NCBI GenBank assembly: GCA_030560485.1
Contig: JAKTTS010000003.1
Location: forward strand, 1-64,000
DNA from: Ascoidea tarda (nom. inval.)
Taxonomy: Eukaryota; Ascomycota; Saccharomycetes; Ascoideales; Ascoideaceae
Length of the DNA: 64,000 nt
Direction of reading: 5' to 3'
Shown here: piece by piece, positions 1-11,844 of the stretch
Layout of the letters: every line of letters begins with the position of its first letter
Numbering within the stretch: the stretch's first letter is position 1
Translations under genes and position numbers: made by a program
The notes under the pieces: generated by a model
The model's database searches: none
Told to the model about the DNA's origin: nothing
The model's input: the letters and a program-made list of their open reading frames with translations, nothing else

Positions 1-156
1 AACATTGCGATGTGTTGGGATATCCGCATATGGATCATCAAATCTTGGAAATGCATTGTATCTTTGGCTATCTTCGTTCATTTGAGTCATTTGACTTATA
101 GAAGAGTTGGATTTGGATATTGTTCTTCGTAGTTCAGTTTCTGTTTTCGTCATCAT
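1..156 (-). CDS. Unknown protein, N-terminal 52 codons only
   Basis: An open frame runs from tandem ATG codons (first at 156-154) off the left edge of the window. The visible peptide is polar and Ser/Thr/Gln-rich, beginning MMTKTETELRRTISKSNSS, with a later segment RYNAFPRFDDPYADIP. No domain can be named from 52 residues. The non-coding AT-rich sequence upstream (157 onward) and the doubled ATG support this start. The stretch has no internal stop and a composition like the N-terminal tails of other genes here, so I treat it as a real gene cut by the window. I do not recognise its family. Confidence 0.55.
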   Translation of the reverse strand, partial: MMTKTETELRRTISKSNSSISQMTQMNEDSQRYNAFPRFDDPYADIPTHRNV

Positions 157-3091
157 TAATCTAGATGTATAATAAAATATAACAAAAAAAAAAGTAAACA
201 AAAAGCAGTATATGATATAATTAATTAATTAATTAATAAACTAATTAATAACAAAAAATAAAAACAAAAACAAAATAAGTCCAAGTGACTGTACAAATAA
301 TATAGTAAATATAATTAAAATAAAAACAGGAATTTGAATATTCTGAGGTTATTTTTAATTATGGTTTCCTTTTTTTTCTTTTTTTTTAGTTCTTTTGTTG
401 TTGTTTTTTCTTTCTTTTTCTTTTTTTTTAATAGCTTTCTCGGAGACTATTAATATAATATAGTATAATATAAACGATAATAAGATTTTAATTGAAGGGA
501 AAAAAAAAATTAAAAAATTACCAATGAAAGTAGATTTAAAACTGATTTGAAAATTGAAAAATAAGTTTATGAAACTTGTCTTATTTTAGAAACTTCTGTA
601 ACAGGTTTTTCAAATTAACCTCCAGTAATTTTTAATAAATTTGATGAAAAAAATAAAACAATAAAATAAAAAGGCAAAATAATTAAATTAATGGTATTAT
701 TAATATAATTATGAAATATAATATAATCAAAGACAATACAATAAAAGTTGGTTTTCTGCCTTAAGCTGAAAATTACTAGCCAACGGATTCCAATTATTAG
801 AAAGAGTATATGAATAAAAGCTCAAGCCTTTACTTGTATTTGTGTAATAATATAGCTAAAATTACTCAGTATATTATATGAGAATTTGGTTTTGGTTCTG
901 GTCCTGGTTTTGGTTATAATTATAATTATAATTATATAATATATGAACAAAAAAAAACGAAACAAAAAGCAAGAAAGACTGTAAAAAAGGGAAGAAAAAA
1001 AAGCATATAATATACAATTGGCTTATTTATAAAGGATTCCTCATAAAAAGAGAAAATATTGTACAATTCGATCGGTTGACCCAAAGTTTTTCCAAAAATT
1101 CTGCAATTACATAATTAGATTCGCTAAGAGTCTCCGAATCTGTATTATTACGTTACATAGGCGTTGCAGTGCCTAACAAGGAGCGTTCGACTTGGCATGC
1201 GCAGGCTTGGCACATATCAGATGGGATGAACCTTCACTAGTAGGATTAGGTACCTGAGATCACATTGCAAACGGAAAGTAACAAAGAGCACATGCTCGCG
1301 GCTTCGTGTTCGCAGGTTCTGCAAAGAGGCTACGGAAACTGCTTCGCGTGCTTCCTCACAGACCAGAATCTGCTCCAGACATCCCGCAGACCGCTGGAGA
1401 CCGAAAGCGGTTGTATGTTGCTGGAACTACTGCCTTCAAGACTTTCTCCCGAGTTCTGTGTTCTGCTGGGAACAAAGCCTGGAAAGGAGCGACAAAGAGG
1501 CCTATTCAATATTCTGTCACACGTGATTATGTGCGACTTCCTGAAGCGGCCCCACGCAAGTTCCATATCCTTGTGGATTAGCATAACATTATTTTGTATG
1601 GAACCTGATTTTGCGGAGTCATATTCAGCTGCCTTTTCGTTTTTCATCAACCAGATGAATATCTCTTCATACTCTGAATTCACTCGAGTAAACTGTTTTA
1701 ATCTCGTTAAAAAAAGCACCACGTTGAGGCATTTTATCATACCATGAACATCATAAATCGATGATTAGATAAATTATTGGTTTCCATACAAAATGATGTC
1801 CATTTGTGAATTCTCCCTTTATCTTGGAATCTATCCATCTATCTTTTATCTCTAGACCACACATTTATTGGTTTAGAAAATTTTAAATAACAATAGCCTA
1901 ATCTATCCTTGTTCTTTTTGGTTTAGATTTTGGTTTGGTTTGGGTTAATTTAACATTATCTTGATAAATAATATTCTATTGTTCAAAAAGACCAAAAAGA
2001 GTCTTAATCTGTTAATCACAATCCATTTAACATTATTGTGTCCAACTTTCTTCGCAAATGATTACAAACTCACAAAAGTACTTAGAATTAATCAATTGTA
2101 TTTATAATCTACGCTCTAAATCATAAGCCGGAAGTGAAAACAAATCTACCTGCGCTATTCGGATAGCAATAGACCTTTTTTTTGTGATATTAGGACTGGG
2201 TTTTACAAAAACTTTGGATTTTACGATTGGGTTTCACATAAACCTGTACAATGTGGTCATAACAAAACATTTTTATTATTCTGTTATTAGATTCAGATTT
2301 GAAAACAATCCATTTTTTATAAAATTTTCATTACAAAAACTTCTTACAAGCTTAATACAACATAAAACAATAACAAAATTCCACCTAAACAATACAGTGA
2401 ATTCTTCTTTAAATAATAATATAAACAACTACTATTAAACTACCACATTATACAGTATTGTTGCATTATAGTAATCGTTTTCATCTACAATAGATCTCAA
2501 ATCGCACCTATAAACTGGGTCGCTTATCCAAAAGCAAAAAGATCCCTTTCCCCCTGTTCAATAGTCCTGCTCTGACAAGTGCTAATTTTATGTTAGTTGC
2601 ATCATATTTAGAGTTTGTCAATGCATATGTCTGAAAAAAGACACTGGCTACGTCGTTTGTGTCGTGCAAAAGCACCTACCACTCCCAGAGTATTTCCATC
2701 ACCAAACGTACGTGTACTGGAAAATATCATCACGCACATGTGTGCATACACACGCTGCCACTTGTGTCAATTCCGACCACTTCAACCCCTTTTCTTAGTT
2801 TATCTCCCTCTTTTGCGCGGCTTTTGCTTTGTTTTGATTTCGACTCTTCGGCTTTTTACACGGAGGGGTCTACCTTCCAAAACAGTCATTTTCTTTCCAG
2901 CCGCTTGGATCGTGCACCATTTTTTTCATGGTACTTTATTTTTATCCAATTCATTCAATCTCGCTTGGGATATAAGAATCTTCCATCTAAAGTCCACTAA
3001 TTCAATTTGAACATGCTTACTATTATATCAGCTTTCTTGACTTTCTTTTTCAATGGCTAATAGTCAAAGATTTTAGCAAAACCTGATAAAA
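157..3091. other. Gene-free stretch between divergent genes
   Basis: About 2.9 kb with no gene I can support. It is very AT-rich at 160-1100, with poly-T runs near 370-430. A GC-richer island lies at about 1140-1570, and a smaller one at about 2640-2900 just upstream of the next gene. Open frames in the islands overlap one another on both strands, lack any recognisable domain and look like by-products of local composition. It presumably holds the promoters of both flanking genes. Confidence 0.5.
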
Positions 3092-3377
3092 ATGCCTGAT
3101 GTTAAGTACATTCTCACTGGTGACTCTTATATTATCGAGAGGTGCGATACTGCTGATAAGCCGATCGTTAACAACGATAACGATAATAAATCTGATAAAA
3201 TTGAAAATGTCGATAAATCTGTTTTGAACAACATACTTTCTTCCCCCATATTAAAATCCTTTTTAGGGTTTGGTTCAATTTCTTATTCAAAAAACCTGTC
3301 TATTACACTGAATACCATTAATGGTGATAGTGATGGTAAAAGTGACAATAATAAAAATAATAATAATAATGACAATG

Positions 3378-3428
<51 letters not shown>

Positions 3429-4606
3429 GTGATTTTAAAAAAAATATCGATTATCTTAGACCAGAAAAGACTCCCAGAGATATTTTAATCAATATCAGCT
3501 CCGACAAAAATCATAAAAATACTAAATCTAATAATGACAATGAAAATAATTATATCATAATTAATGGCGAAAAAATCGACCCTGTTGATTATATTTTTAA
3601 TCCTGAAAAATACAAATCAAAAAATCATGATAAACACTCTAAACTTCAAATCATTAAAAATGATCAGTTTAGAAACATTCTAATCAAAAATTTAAAATTA
3701 GCCGATAAATTGAAAACAAAATTGAAAAATAATTATAAAGAATATCTTGAATTTGTTGAACTAGAAAATAAAATCAAAGAACAAAATAAAATTAATGAAC
3801 AGAAGGCAAAAGCTAATGAAAAATTAAACGAAAATTTTAAAAACAAAAAAGTTGATATTGCAATGAAACACAAAGCACAAAAAACTAAAAAAAAACGAAT
3901 ATTGAGTTTCAATTCAAAAATGAACGTCATCCATGGAAACAATCATGATAATCTTAACAACAAAATTAAACATAATAACAACAACATCCGAAACTACAGT
4001 AGCAATAGCATTGGCTTTAAAAACCAATCCAATGAAATTCTTCAAAAACCCCCTGTTCCTAAAAAAGATAGATCAGTAAACAATATAAAGGCAGAAGAAG
4101 TTAGTTTCGATAGATTTAACAATAGATTTAACAATAGATTAAAAAATTTATCAAAACTTGAACCTGAAGATATCTCAAATAGCGATAAAGATCACCAAAA
4201 GTCTGATAACACAAGTTCTACTCCTATCCCAGAACTTCAACAACAGTTTTATTGCAAATCGATTTCTGATCAAAGCTCTTGCTTTACTATATCAATTTTC
4301 GAGTCCACACTGGACTCAATTTCTGATTTAACCTCTGAAGAAACTTCTAAACCAGTGCCTGAATCGACTTCCAGCACAGACTCCAATCCAAAAATAAATC
4401 TGAATAACGATTCTTACATCTCCTTCTTTTTCAAGTATCTTTCCTCTGTCGCTCTGATTGACATCAGCAGCTCAATTCTCAGTCCTGATTCCAAACCAGA
4501 TCCAATTTCAAAGGATCCAATTTCTAAAACCGCTGACGATTCAAGTTCTCTGCATCTGGCCTCCAAAATAAACTTGGACAAACCACTCCCTCCTCTTCCT
4601 ACTTAA
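3092..4606 (+). CDS. Unknown Asn-rich, lysine-rich protein, 504 aa
   Basis: A single open frame with no domain I recognise. A poly-Asn tract lies at about residues 86-112. A strongly basic, helix-forming Lys/Glu/Asn stretch covers about 190-270 and may be a coiled coil. The C-terminal half is Ser/Asp/Thr-rich, and proline motifs (KPPVPKKDR near 325, and a tail ending PLPPLPT) could bind SH3 or similar modules. The frame holds at least seven CTG codons (for example in the KNLSITLN and SSSLHLAS segments), whereas the conserved genes here have almost none. The sequence between it and KXD1 is only 218 bp on the same strand. Function unknown. The long open frame and low-complexity pattern resemble other yeast proteins, so I believe it is coding. 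Confidence 0.6.
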
Positions 4607-4824
4607 TCTCCATGCATTTTCATATCTCCATATTGTCGCTTATGTTTCTTCTACCCTATTTCTGTCATTTCTCGCATCGTTTCTCCATTTTATAGCATTC
4701 ATAAAACTAATCTCGGGAATTTTCCGGCCCGTTCTGCTGGTTTTTTTCCGCCCACCTCCCGTTTTTCTTCTTATCTGAGTATTGTTTGATTATATTGTAG
4801 AACCACTTCCATCGAGAGATAAAG

Positions 4825-5748
4825 ATGGAGCACTTGGATGTGAATGATCGTTTCTCTAACATAAACCAGTCTCTATCAATTAACCAGCATCGCTCGAGGG
4901 AACCGAGCATCAGCTCGCAAATGTTTGCTGTTCCTTCCGATTTGGCTTCTGTAGAACACCGCCATAGAAGAGGCAATGGTGATAATGATAATGATGATAA
5001 TGATAATGATGGCGACAACGAAGAAGAAGACGATAACACTCAGAACAGGAACCAGAATTACAAAGCAGATGCGATAAATGCCAATTTGAACTCAAACACT
5101 TCCCCAAACAGTAATTCTACCAACAACACTCAGGGTTTGAATCGCAATGAACATAACGAATATGATTCTGATTCAATTTCATCCTCATCTTACGCAGAAT
5201 CATCAAGCAATTACTCCCAGGATAACTATTTGAGTAGTTTTAGTTCGTTTGATTATCTTCTAACCTCAATTAACGATTCTTTGGTTAATGATAATAGTTT
5301 GTTGGATAAATCGTTGGTTTTGCAAGCTCAGACCTCTGGTTTAATTAAAAACAAGACTTTGGAATTAAAACTATTACAAGAAAATGCTAAAAAAAAGATT
5401 CAGCTTATTAATAATATATATTTATCATCCGTTTCTTCCAATTCTTTATCAAATTCAATAACAAGTTCTTTAACTAATTCTCTAACCAGTTCATTAACTA
5501 GTTCTTCATTAACAAATAACAATAATAGTGCATTGACTGCATTGAATAATTATCAACTAATGATTAAAAATATTAGAAAAAATTTGAGATGGTCTGAAAA
5601 ACATTTAAATGAATTAGAAAACTTATTCGAACAAAATCATCCAATAGAATATAACGAATCAAAAGATATAATATTAAATAGATATAATCCAATCAATAAA
5701 GATGATATGAATTTGTTGAATAAAAAAAATATAAATAATGAACAATAA
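4825..5748 (+). CDS. KXD1: KXD1-like BLOC-1 subunit (KxDL domain), 307 aa
   Basis: The C-terminal half matches what I recall of yeast Kxd1: a segment LVLQAQTSGLIKNKTLELK, then helical sequence, then HPIEYNESKDIILNRY, corresponding to LSLQTKTSAVINSKSLELK and FPIEFNQAREKILERR in S. cerevisiae. Kxd1 is a subunit of the yeast BLOC-1 complex, which acts on endosomes in Rab5/Ypt7-linked maturation. The N-terminal half is acidic and Asn/Asp/Ser-rich (repeated Asp-Asn near residues 52-70) and not conserved. A Ser/Leu/Thr-rich repetitive insert at about 205-235 interrupts the helical region and makes the protein longer than the roughly 218-residue S. cerevisiae protein. The start is the first ATG after an AT-rich leader. 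Identification rests on the C-terminal match. Confidence 0.75.
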   Translation: MEHLDVNDRFSNINQSLSINQHRSREPSISSQMFAVPSDLASVEHRHRRGNGDNDNDDNDNDGDNEEEDDNTQNRNQNYKADAINANLNSNTSPNSNSTNNTQGLNRNEHNEYDSDSISSSSYAESSSNYSQDNYLSSFSSFDYLLTSINDSLVNDNSLLDKSLVLQAQTSGLIKNKTLELKLLQENAKKKIQLINNIYLSSVSSNSLSNSITSSLTNSLTSSLTSSSLTNNNNSALTALNNYQLMIKNIRKNLRWSEKHLNELENLFEQNHPIEYNESKDIILNRYNPINKDDMNLLNKKNINNEQ

Positions 5749-6167
5749 TAGTAATAGTAATAGTAGTAATAATAATGATAAGAAAAAAAATAATTGAGCC
5801 AAAAAATCATAATAATTAAAAAAAAAATTAGAAATTAAAAAAATTAAAAAAATTAAAAAAATTAAACATAAATATTTTCTCAAATTTGTGTAATATTATC
5901 CGGATCTGCTGAACTCCTGAGATTAAATTAAATGATAATTTAAGAATGAGTTTATAATACCAATAATAACTTTAAATGATGATTACCTGAATCATTATTA
6001 AAATTTATTTAATTTCAAGTATAGTTTATATGAAGACTGTTTAAATTTTCTGATAAATTTTTTTTCTTTTGAAACAATATATAATTGGATTTTTCTTTAT
6101 ATTTAAATCTTAATAATGCATCTTTAGTTCTTTTTTTTTTCTTTATATATGTGTGTATGTATTTTTT
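5749..6167. other. Intergenic, convergent 3' ends of KXD1 and OXR1
   Basis: AT-rich spacer between two genes that end toward each other. It contains TAG/TAA-rich microsatellite at 5749-5790 and A-rich runs at 5818-5870. I see no gene or clear RNA. Sequences resembling C/D snoRNA boxes occur near 5975-6052 but lack a convincing closing stem. Confidence 0.5.
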
Positions 6168-7694
6168 TTAAGCAGGACCAACTTTCCAAACTTCTAAGCC
6201 GTAAATTTTGAATCTATCACTAGCATCACTTAAGGGTTCATTACCGAAAGTCATTGATTTTTCTGATATGCCATTGATTAAGTTATTATCTATCCATAAA
6301 CCATAGTGACCACCAGACACTCCCATTGCTAAGAATTCTTTTGTTGAGTATATTATAAAGTCGTTAAGACCTGTGTAGGGGTAAATTGTTAATTGTAGGT
6401 GTTTTTCTGGTAAAGGGTTTTTATTGTTATTGTTATTGTTATTGTTATTGCTGTGAACATCTTTATCATCATCAAAGCTAATTACAGAATTTCTTTTATT
6501 GTCTGAAAATTGTTGAATTGGATTATGATTATGGTTTTTATTGGACGATTGATGAGAATCATTTGATTGGACTAAATTGACAGATTTGACTAGTTTAGAT
6601 TTCCATAAAAAGCACTCCCCATTACCATAAAATCTTTTTGTAATATCACTTAGATGGAAATGTTCATTTGAAAAGCAACCAAATAAATTTCCCTTTTGAT
6701 CTTTGATGACCAAGATGAAACCAAGATTTTTCTTGTGGTGGGACTTGTAATTTGAAGAAATATAAGAATGGCCAAGGTAGCCAGAATCTTCTTCATCATT
6801 ATCGTCATTTTTCAAGGGATCATGATAGAAGTTTCCTTTTTTATTATAGTTGTAACCTGGTTCACAGTTGCTGTATAGAGTATTTAAGGATGAGCCATTT
6901 TGTTCGAGTGAATAAACCAATTGCCATTCTGAATAAAGTTGTAGTCTTGGAGTCAACATATTGCGAAGTTCTTCAGCCAACTCCTGGCTCATCAAGTGGT
7001 TTTTAGTCTTTAGTTTGTAGCCCTTTAAAGATATAGGGTCTAATGGTGGAGGTTGGTAAGACATTATTAAATCCAGACTGGTGTTACTGTTGTTACTGTT
7101 GGTGTTGTTAGTGTTGTTGGTGTTGTTGCTATTGTTGCTGTTGTTGGTGGAATTAGTTGTGAGAGAATTGTCTTCAATGCTTTGGTTTCTTAGTAATGAG
7201 TCGAACAATTTTGAATTTCTGAATCGAAAGCCAAAGGAATCAGACACTGCTCGTTGCTTTAAAAAAGAAGATGTAGGTGGATCGATGTCTGTTGAGTGGG
7301 AATTGATTTTTCTCAACGTTGGAGTGTTGGCAGCTGCCTGAGTGTTATTTTGGACACTATCTTTGGTGGCATCTTGAGCAACCACGTCTCTGTTTGCCCC
7401 AATTCCAGCGCCAGAGCTGTTGGAGCTGGCAATTGGATGGGACTGAGGCAGGACAGTGGTGGGCTCTGCAACGTTATCCAAATGAGAGTAGGAGAAGGAT
7501 CTGAGGCTCTTGAAGCCTCTGAAGAAAGAGCTTCGAATGGAGTTTTTGAACGAGAAGTCTGTGCTTGCTCTGTTCAAGAGTCTGGGTGGTGGGCTCTCAG
7601 AAGTGGCAGTCATTGTTTGAGTTGCGCGAGTTTCAATCGTGGTTTGGGCAGTAAAGGCTCCAGCTATAGTGGCGAGAAAGAAGAACAAAAACAA
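6168..7694 (-). CDS. OXR1: OXR1-like TLDc-domain protein, 508 aa
   Basis: The C-terminal half (about residues 225-508) is a TLDc domain: the ISLKGYK entry, SEWQLVYSLEQNG, GFILVIKDQKGNLFGCF, GNGECFLWK, and near the end GVSGGHYGLWID and FKIYGLEVWKVG, the usual TLDc finish. The family protects against oxidative stress, and yeast Oxr1 is linked to disassembly of the vacuolar V-ATPase. The domain is split by two low-complexity inserts (Asp/Glu-rich and poly-Asn), so the protein is far longer than S. cerevisiae Oxr1 (273 aa). The N-terminal 220 residues are Ser/Asn-rich and not conserved. The start is uncertain: the first ATG at 7694 gives a hydrophobic MFLFFFLA start, while an in-frame ATG at 7613 is an equally good candidate. 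It lies directly downstream of APL5 on the same strand; those two genes are also neighbours in S. cerevisiae as I recall. Confidence 0.9.
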   Translation of the reverse strand: MFLFFFLATIAGAFTAQTTIETRATQTMTATSESPPPRLLNRASTDFSFKNSIRSSFFRGFKSLRSFSYSHLDNVAEPTTVLPQSHPIASSNSSGAGIGANRDVVAQDATKDSVQNNTQAAANTPTLRKINSHSTDIDPPTSSFLKQRAVSDSFGFRFRNSKLFDSLLRNQSIEDNSLTTNSTNNSNNSNNTNNTNNTNSNNSNTSLDLIMSYQPPPLDPISLKGYKLKTKNHLMSQELAEELRNMLTPRLQLYSEWQLVYSLEQNGSSLNTLYSNCEPGYNYNKKGNFYHDPLKNDDNDEEDSGYLGHSYISSNYKSHHKKNLGFILVIKDQKGNLFGCFSNEHFHLSDITKRFYGNGECFLWKSKLVKSVNLVQSNDSHQSSNKNHNHNPIQQFSDNKRNSVISFDDDKDVHSNNNNNNNNNKNPLPEKHLQLTIYPYTGLNDFIIYSTKEFLAMGVSGGHYGLWIDNNLINGISEKSMTFGNEPLSDASDRFKIYGLEVWKVGPA

Positions 7695-8478
7695 AAATAG
7701 GAACAGGAACAGGAAGATCTAGCAACAGAAGACCCAGGACTGGAGCTGGGGGTTGTATCCAGAGTGAGCAGAGCAGTTTATGCTTTCTGTCTGCTGGCGA
7801 TGGATGACTATGGCTCCTCTTTGCTGACGAGAAGATGCAATCCAAAGGCTAATTCCAACAGCAAACTGCTAGGAGGCCTTTGGGCTATAAATACAGAAGC
7901 TGTTGCTCCAGCACAGCAACACTCCAGCAGGCTCCTCTTTGGCAGCAGACCCAGCTTCGACTCTTCTACTTGCTACTGTGGGCTCCTAAAGGTATAACGA
8001 ATTAATCGCAAGAGGCTCTCGCAATGGTGTTTTGTTTCCAGAGATGTTTTCCCCTGGTTCTGCTTGAAGCATATTCCCTACACTTGTTCTTCTGTGGCAG
8101 CTGTTATTTATGCCAGAATTAAGTCAAAACATACGCTTCGTTCTGCCCAAGGTCTGTCTTTTACATTACACGTCCACTTAAGGTTCTGGGTTCTCAGCTC
8201 TTATCGCTTCACAGCAGGGAAACAAAAGTTGCAAAGCAGATCAGCCATATTCATAGCCTTTAAAAGCTTTAATCATCCTTTGCCGAACTTGGTCTTGTGC
8301 AAAGCAACTCATGCTGTTATGAAATTCGTACTGAACCTTTCCTTTGGTTATGCAAAATTATATTTCTACAATTTGAAATTCACTCGACTAGGCAAAACGA
8401 TATCTATAACAGTAAACGTATACCAATTCCTTATCAATTCAGTTTTGATACGCTTCAACAGTTTTGAAGTTTCCAAAC
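7695..8478. other. Intergenic, OXR1 promoter and APL5 3' region
   Basis: A GC-richer segment at about 7560-7990, overlapping the OXR1 5' end, holds many CAG/CTG-type triplets. It gives way to AT-rich sequence toward the APL5 stop. Short open frames here have no recognisable product. I see no RNA gene. Confidence 0.45.
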
Positions 8479-11400
8479 TTATTCTGCAATTGTAGCCTTC
8501 TTTGCAGGTCGTTTTCTTTTAACTTCAACTGCATTAGAAGCGTTGCCATTATCGTCTGTTTTCTTTTTCACTCTTCTGACTTTTTTCACTTTCTTCTTGG
8601 CAGAAACAGCTTCGTTGTTTTCAGACGCATCGAGTTTCCCATTATCGGCATCCTTGCTCTTTAATGCTTTTTTCAATGTTTTCTTCTTTTTGGCTTTGGC
8701 CATTGTTCGTTCTTCTAAGGCTGTTTTTTGCAACTCTTGTCGGATTCTTTCAATCTCAATTTCATTTTCGTCGTCATTTTCTTTGGGTTTGGAGATATCA
8801 AAATTGTCCAATGCTGAAGAATCAATCATCAACTTTAAATTCCGGTTGGGTTTTTTCTTATTTTTCTTCAAATTTGAACTGGATGGTTTTGATTCAACAT
8901 TTCTAGTGCCCGGAATGATTTCTTCCGTTAAAATAATAACTGGTTTCTTTATCTTCCTGCTTTTCTTTGGCATTGCGTATATTGGCGCAAACTCTTCTTT
9001 TGCAGGAACAGGCGACCCTGCTAAACTTCTTTGAGGCGATTGACTGCCAACAAACCCATTCTTATCTCTATTATCTGATATATAATAAGGATTATATTTT
9101 TGCTTTTCTAATCTCTCTTTACGACGTCTCTCAATATCAAGTGGAGTTTCCATAACAACTCCCTCAACAGTTTTCTCCCACTGATTCTCCATATTGTTCT
9201 CATAATAGTTGGAACTCTTTCCTTCCTCTTCTTCGTCATCGTCATCTCCTTCGATATCGCTATCAAAATCATAATCGGAATCCCCAGATTCCATATACTT
9301 TAAATAATCATCTGTTCCAAATGAATCTTGAAAACCCTGCCCTAATGGAAGATCTGTAAGATCGATCTCTTTATCTAGTTGCAAACTATCTGGCGTTTCA
9401 ATCCTTTGTTGTGATCCCCTTGCAATTGGAATCAAATTATATGAATTGAACAATGAAGGTAAAACGCTGGATAATAATAATGGTGGTTCCGATGCCTGCT
9501 GGGGATGTTCGTCTATAGCTTCTTTAATTAATTTCAAAAACTCGGAAAATTCAGTTGATCTTTCTTGAATTTCATAAAAATTACATGTCGACAATTCATT
9601 GAAATAATTCAAAATAATATCCAATAATCTCAATATATTCTCCCTTTGTTTAGAATCCCAATATTCTTTATTGGAACCTTTATTGCAAAATGAGGAGAAA
9701 TTTTTGACAATAGATTGAATTAAAACCTCAAAGATTCTTTCAAATATAAACAAATGAGACTTCACTTGTTGTAATGTATCTGATGAATCATCATCCGAGT
9801 CATTTGACAAGAAAAAGGGATCATAAAACTCAATGAGTCTTTTAATAATTTTTTCATTATCGTCATTTAAATCGGAATACTCTCCCAAACACCATATTAA
9901 ATCATTCAAACAGTTGGGCAATTTCCCAATAATTTGTCTATTGAATATGATCTTGACAATATAATTGTTTAAAATTTCTTCTCTAAGACTTGGAATCTTA
10001 ATTACAATGTCTCTAAATGTTGCCCCTAATTCCACACCGACAAAGGAGCCAAAATCAGAATTGACAACAATTGATATTAAATCATTTAAAACAGTTGTAA
10101 ACCATTCAAAATCAGGGATATTAGAGTAATTATCCTTTATACAAGATGTTAAAATTTTATTAATAACCTGAACTTTATAATTATTTGGCAAATTGATTAA
10201 ACTAGTCTTTTGCAAATATTGGGGTTCTAAACCCTGATTTTCATCTTCAACTGAAGGAGGTCGTGGAATTAATTGACAAACTAAACTTCCAACAATCGCT
10301 ATTATATTTTCTTCATTGATAATGCAATCAATTAAGTTTAATGCTTGTTCTCTTATTGATAAATCATAATGATCAAGACATTGCAAAATATTCTTTTGGT
10401 GAACCAAAATTAAATTGGGAAATATCGTTGAAATTTGATTTAAGGCTAACAAGCCAACAAATATCAAATTTGGATCTTTGAAAGCAAAATCATTATTTGG
10501 TGAGACGTTTTGATCAAAAAAAAAATGCAATTTTGATACTAAAAACTGAGCAACTTGAGAATTTGAATCATCTAGCATATTTCCTTTTATTATGCACATT
10601 ATTCCTTCATACATTATTGATGAGGCCTTGGTGGTTTTAATTAAATCTAATATTGGAGGCAATAGCTTAGTTTTTAATCTTGGTTCAATTTGAGCTAATG
10701 ACGAAAATAGTTTGAATAATCTGATTAGCATCCAATGATTTGTTGATGTTTTCAATAGATTATATAATTGGGGAGCTAAGGGAATATAATTTTTAGGATT
10801 TTTTTTAGCCAATTCACATACCACTGTAACCACAGCACTAACAACAGAATTATCGGTATCATTAAATTTATCAAATAATCTCTCAAAAGATGAAGATAAA
10901 GCTTCTGGATACTTTAAAAAAATTTTATAAAGACACAAGACTGCTTTTTTTCTAACATAAGGCTTTGAGTGATTTAACATCTTAATTATATCATCAATTA
11001 AATCTCTTGCTAAACTCGGAGTGACAATTGATGCTATGCCACTTAGTGCTAAACCAACTTCAACCGATTTTGCAGAATTGAGGTCCTTTTTGAACAAGTT
11101 TGTAACTAAAATTAAGATATCGCTATCGTTTTGAAAAGATTGAATTGCAGCTAAATAGCCCACCCTTTTTTGTTGAAATTTCGAAGAGGCCATCACCTCA
11201 AGGATATTGAAATTTGCCCAAGACATATCAAAACCATACATTTCTAGGTAGGTTAATTTTAATATAGCCATTGTCTTGAGATCCAAATCTGACGATTTGA
11301 CTTCCACTCTACACTCAGATAGAACATTTTGTAGGAATTTTGTTTGGGATTCAGGTTCCTTATGCGCCCTTATACCTTTTATGAGATCAGTCAATGATTT

Positions 11401-11597
11401 TTCGAATCTTCAATAGAAAACCAAAAATAAAGAATTGTGTTGAAAAAAGTTATAATTAGTGGATGATTCAATGCATAAGTGGTTTCATAAGAAGGCAATC
11501 TATCTTAACAGATAGATGCTATTTGGTTTGCAGCTACTTACACGATTCCAAAGGGCCTCAATCGGGCCCTAACTTCGTCTCTTGTGGACAAAGACAT
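8479..11597 (-). CDS. APL5: AP-3 adaptor complex delta subunit, 994 aa, one intron
   Basis: Delta-adaptin of the AP-3 coat, which carries cargo such as alkaline phosphatase and Vam3 from the Golgi to the vacuole. The N-terminal adaptin trunk of HEAT-like helices (to about residue 600) includes LTYLEMYGFDMSWANF, FQQKRVGYLA, SVEVGLALSGIASIVTPSLARD and KPYVRKKAVLCLYKIFLKYPEAL, all close to yeast Apl5. An acidic linker and a long Lys-rich C-terminal region follow. The downstream frame has no conserved ATG: it enters at FEKSLTDLIKGIR, which in S. cerevisiae continues from LRPFGFF. I therefore place a first exon at 11597-11542 (MSLSTRDEVRARLRPFGI plus two bases) spliced by a GTAAGT intron (11541-11408) to 11407-8479. 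The joined frame reads LRPFGIVFEKSL without a break. OXR1 follows on the same strand. I found no CTG codon in this gene. Confidence 0.93.
11408..11541 (-). other. APL5: APL5 intron, 134 nt
   Basis: The donor is GTAAGT and the acceptor TTGAAG, with a CCACTAATTA branch-like sequence about 55 nt before the acceptor. Removing it joins exon 1 (ending ATC GT) to A TTC GAA, restoring the family-conserved RLRPFG-(x)-FEKSL reading. The phase and the homology on both sides support it. Confidence 0.88.
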
Positions 11598-11844
11598 TCT
11601 TGCTGATAAAGTGCAAAAGATGGTGGAGTTGCTTTCACAACAAGAACAGCATTACTCTGAACAGACATAGAACTGGGTGATGGAGGAGAAGATTGTTCTT
11701 CATCAGACTCTAATTGGAGCTGGGCATGTGACGGATTATGTTTTCTACTGCTTGTGGAGATTTTCACTTCAAAGAGACGTTGATTGAGCGAGAGCAAAAA
11801 AACAAGAAAGAGCCAAAAAGGACAATATACAACTATTCATCTAA

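Noticed and set aside
1265-1747. Open frames of 136-160 codons on both strands
   Set aside because: They overlap one another on both strands of a GC-richer island, have no recognisable motif, and none is clearly better than the others.
2615-3010. A 131-codon frame upstream of the Asn-rich gene
   Set aside because: Amino-acid content (Cys, His, Phe, Arg-rich) is unlike the real genes here, with another frame overlapping it. It lies in the presumed promoter.
3350-3427. AAT trinucleotide run (and similar runs at 19423-19468, 43700-43790)
   Set aside because: Simple poly-Asn coding microsatellites inside genes, common in AT-rich yeasts; not a CRISPR or regulatory array.
5975-6052. ATGATGA followed by CTGA, like a C/D box snoRNA
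   Set aside because: No complementary terminal stem and no rRNA-complementary guide that I can identify. Such words are frequent in AT-rich DNA.
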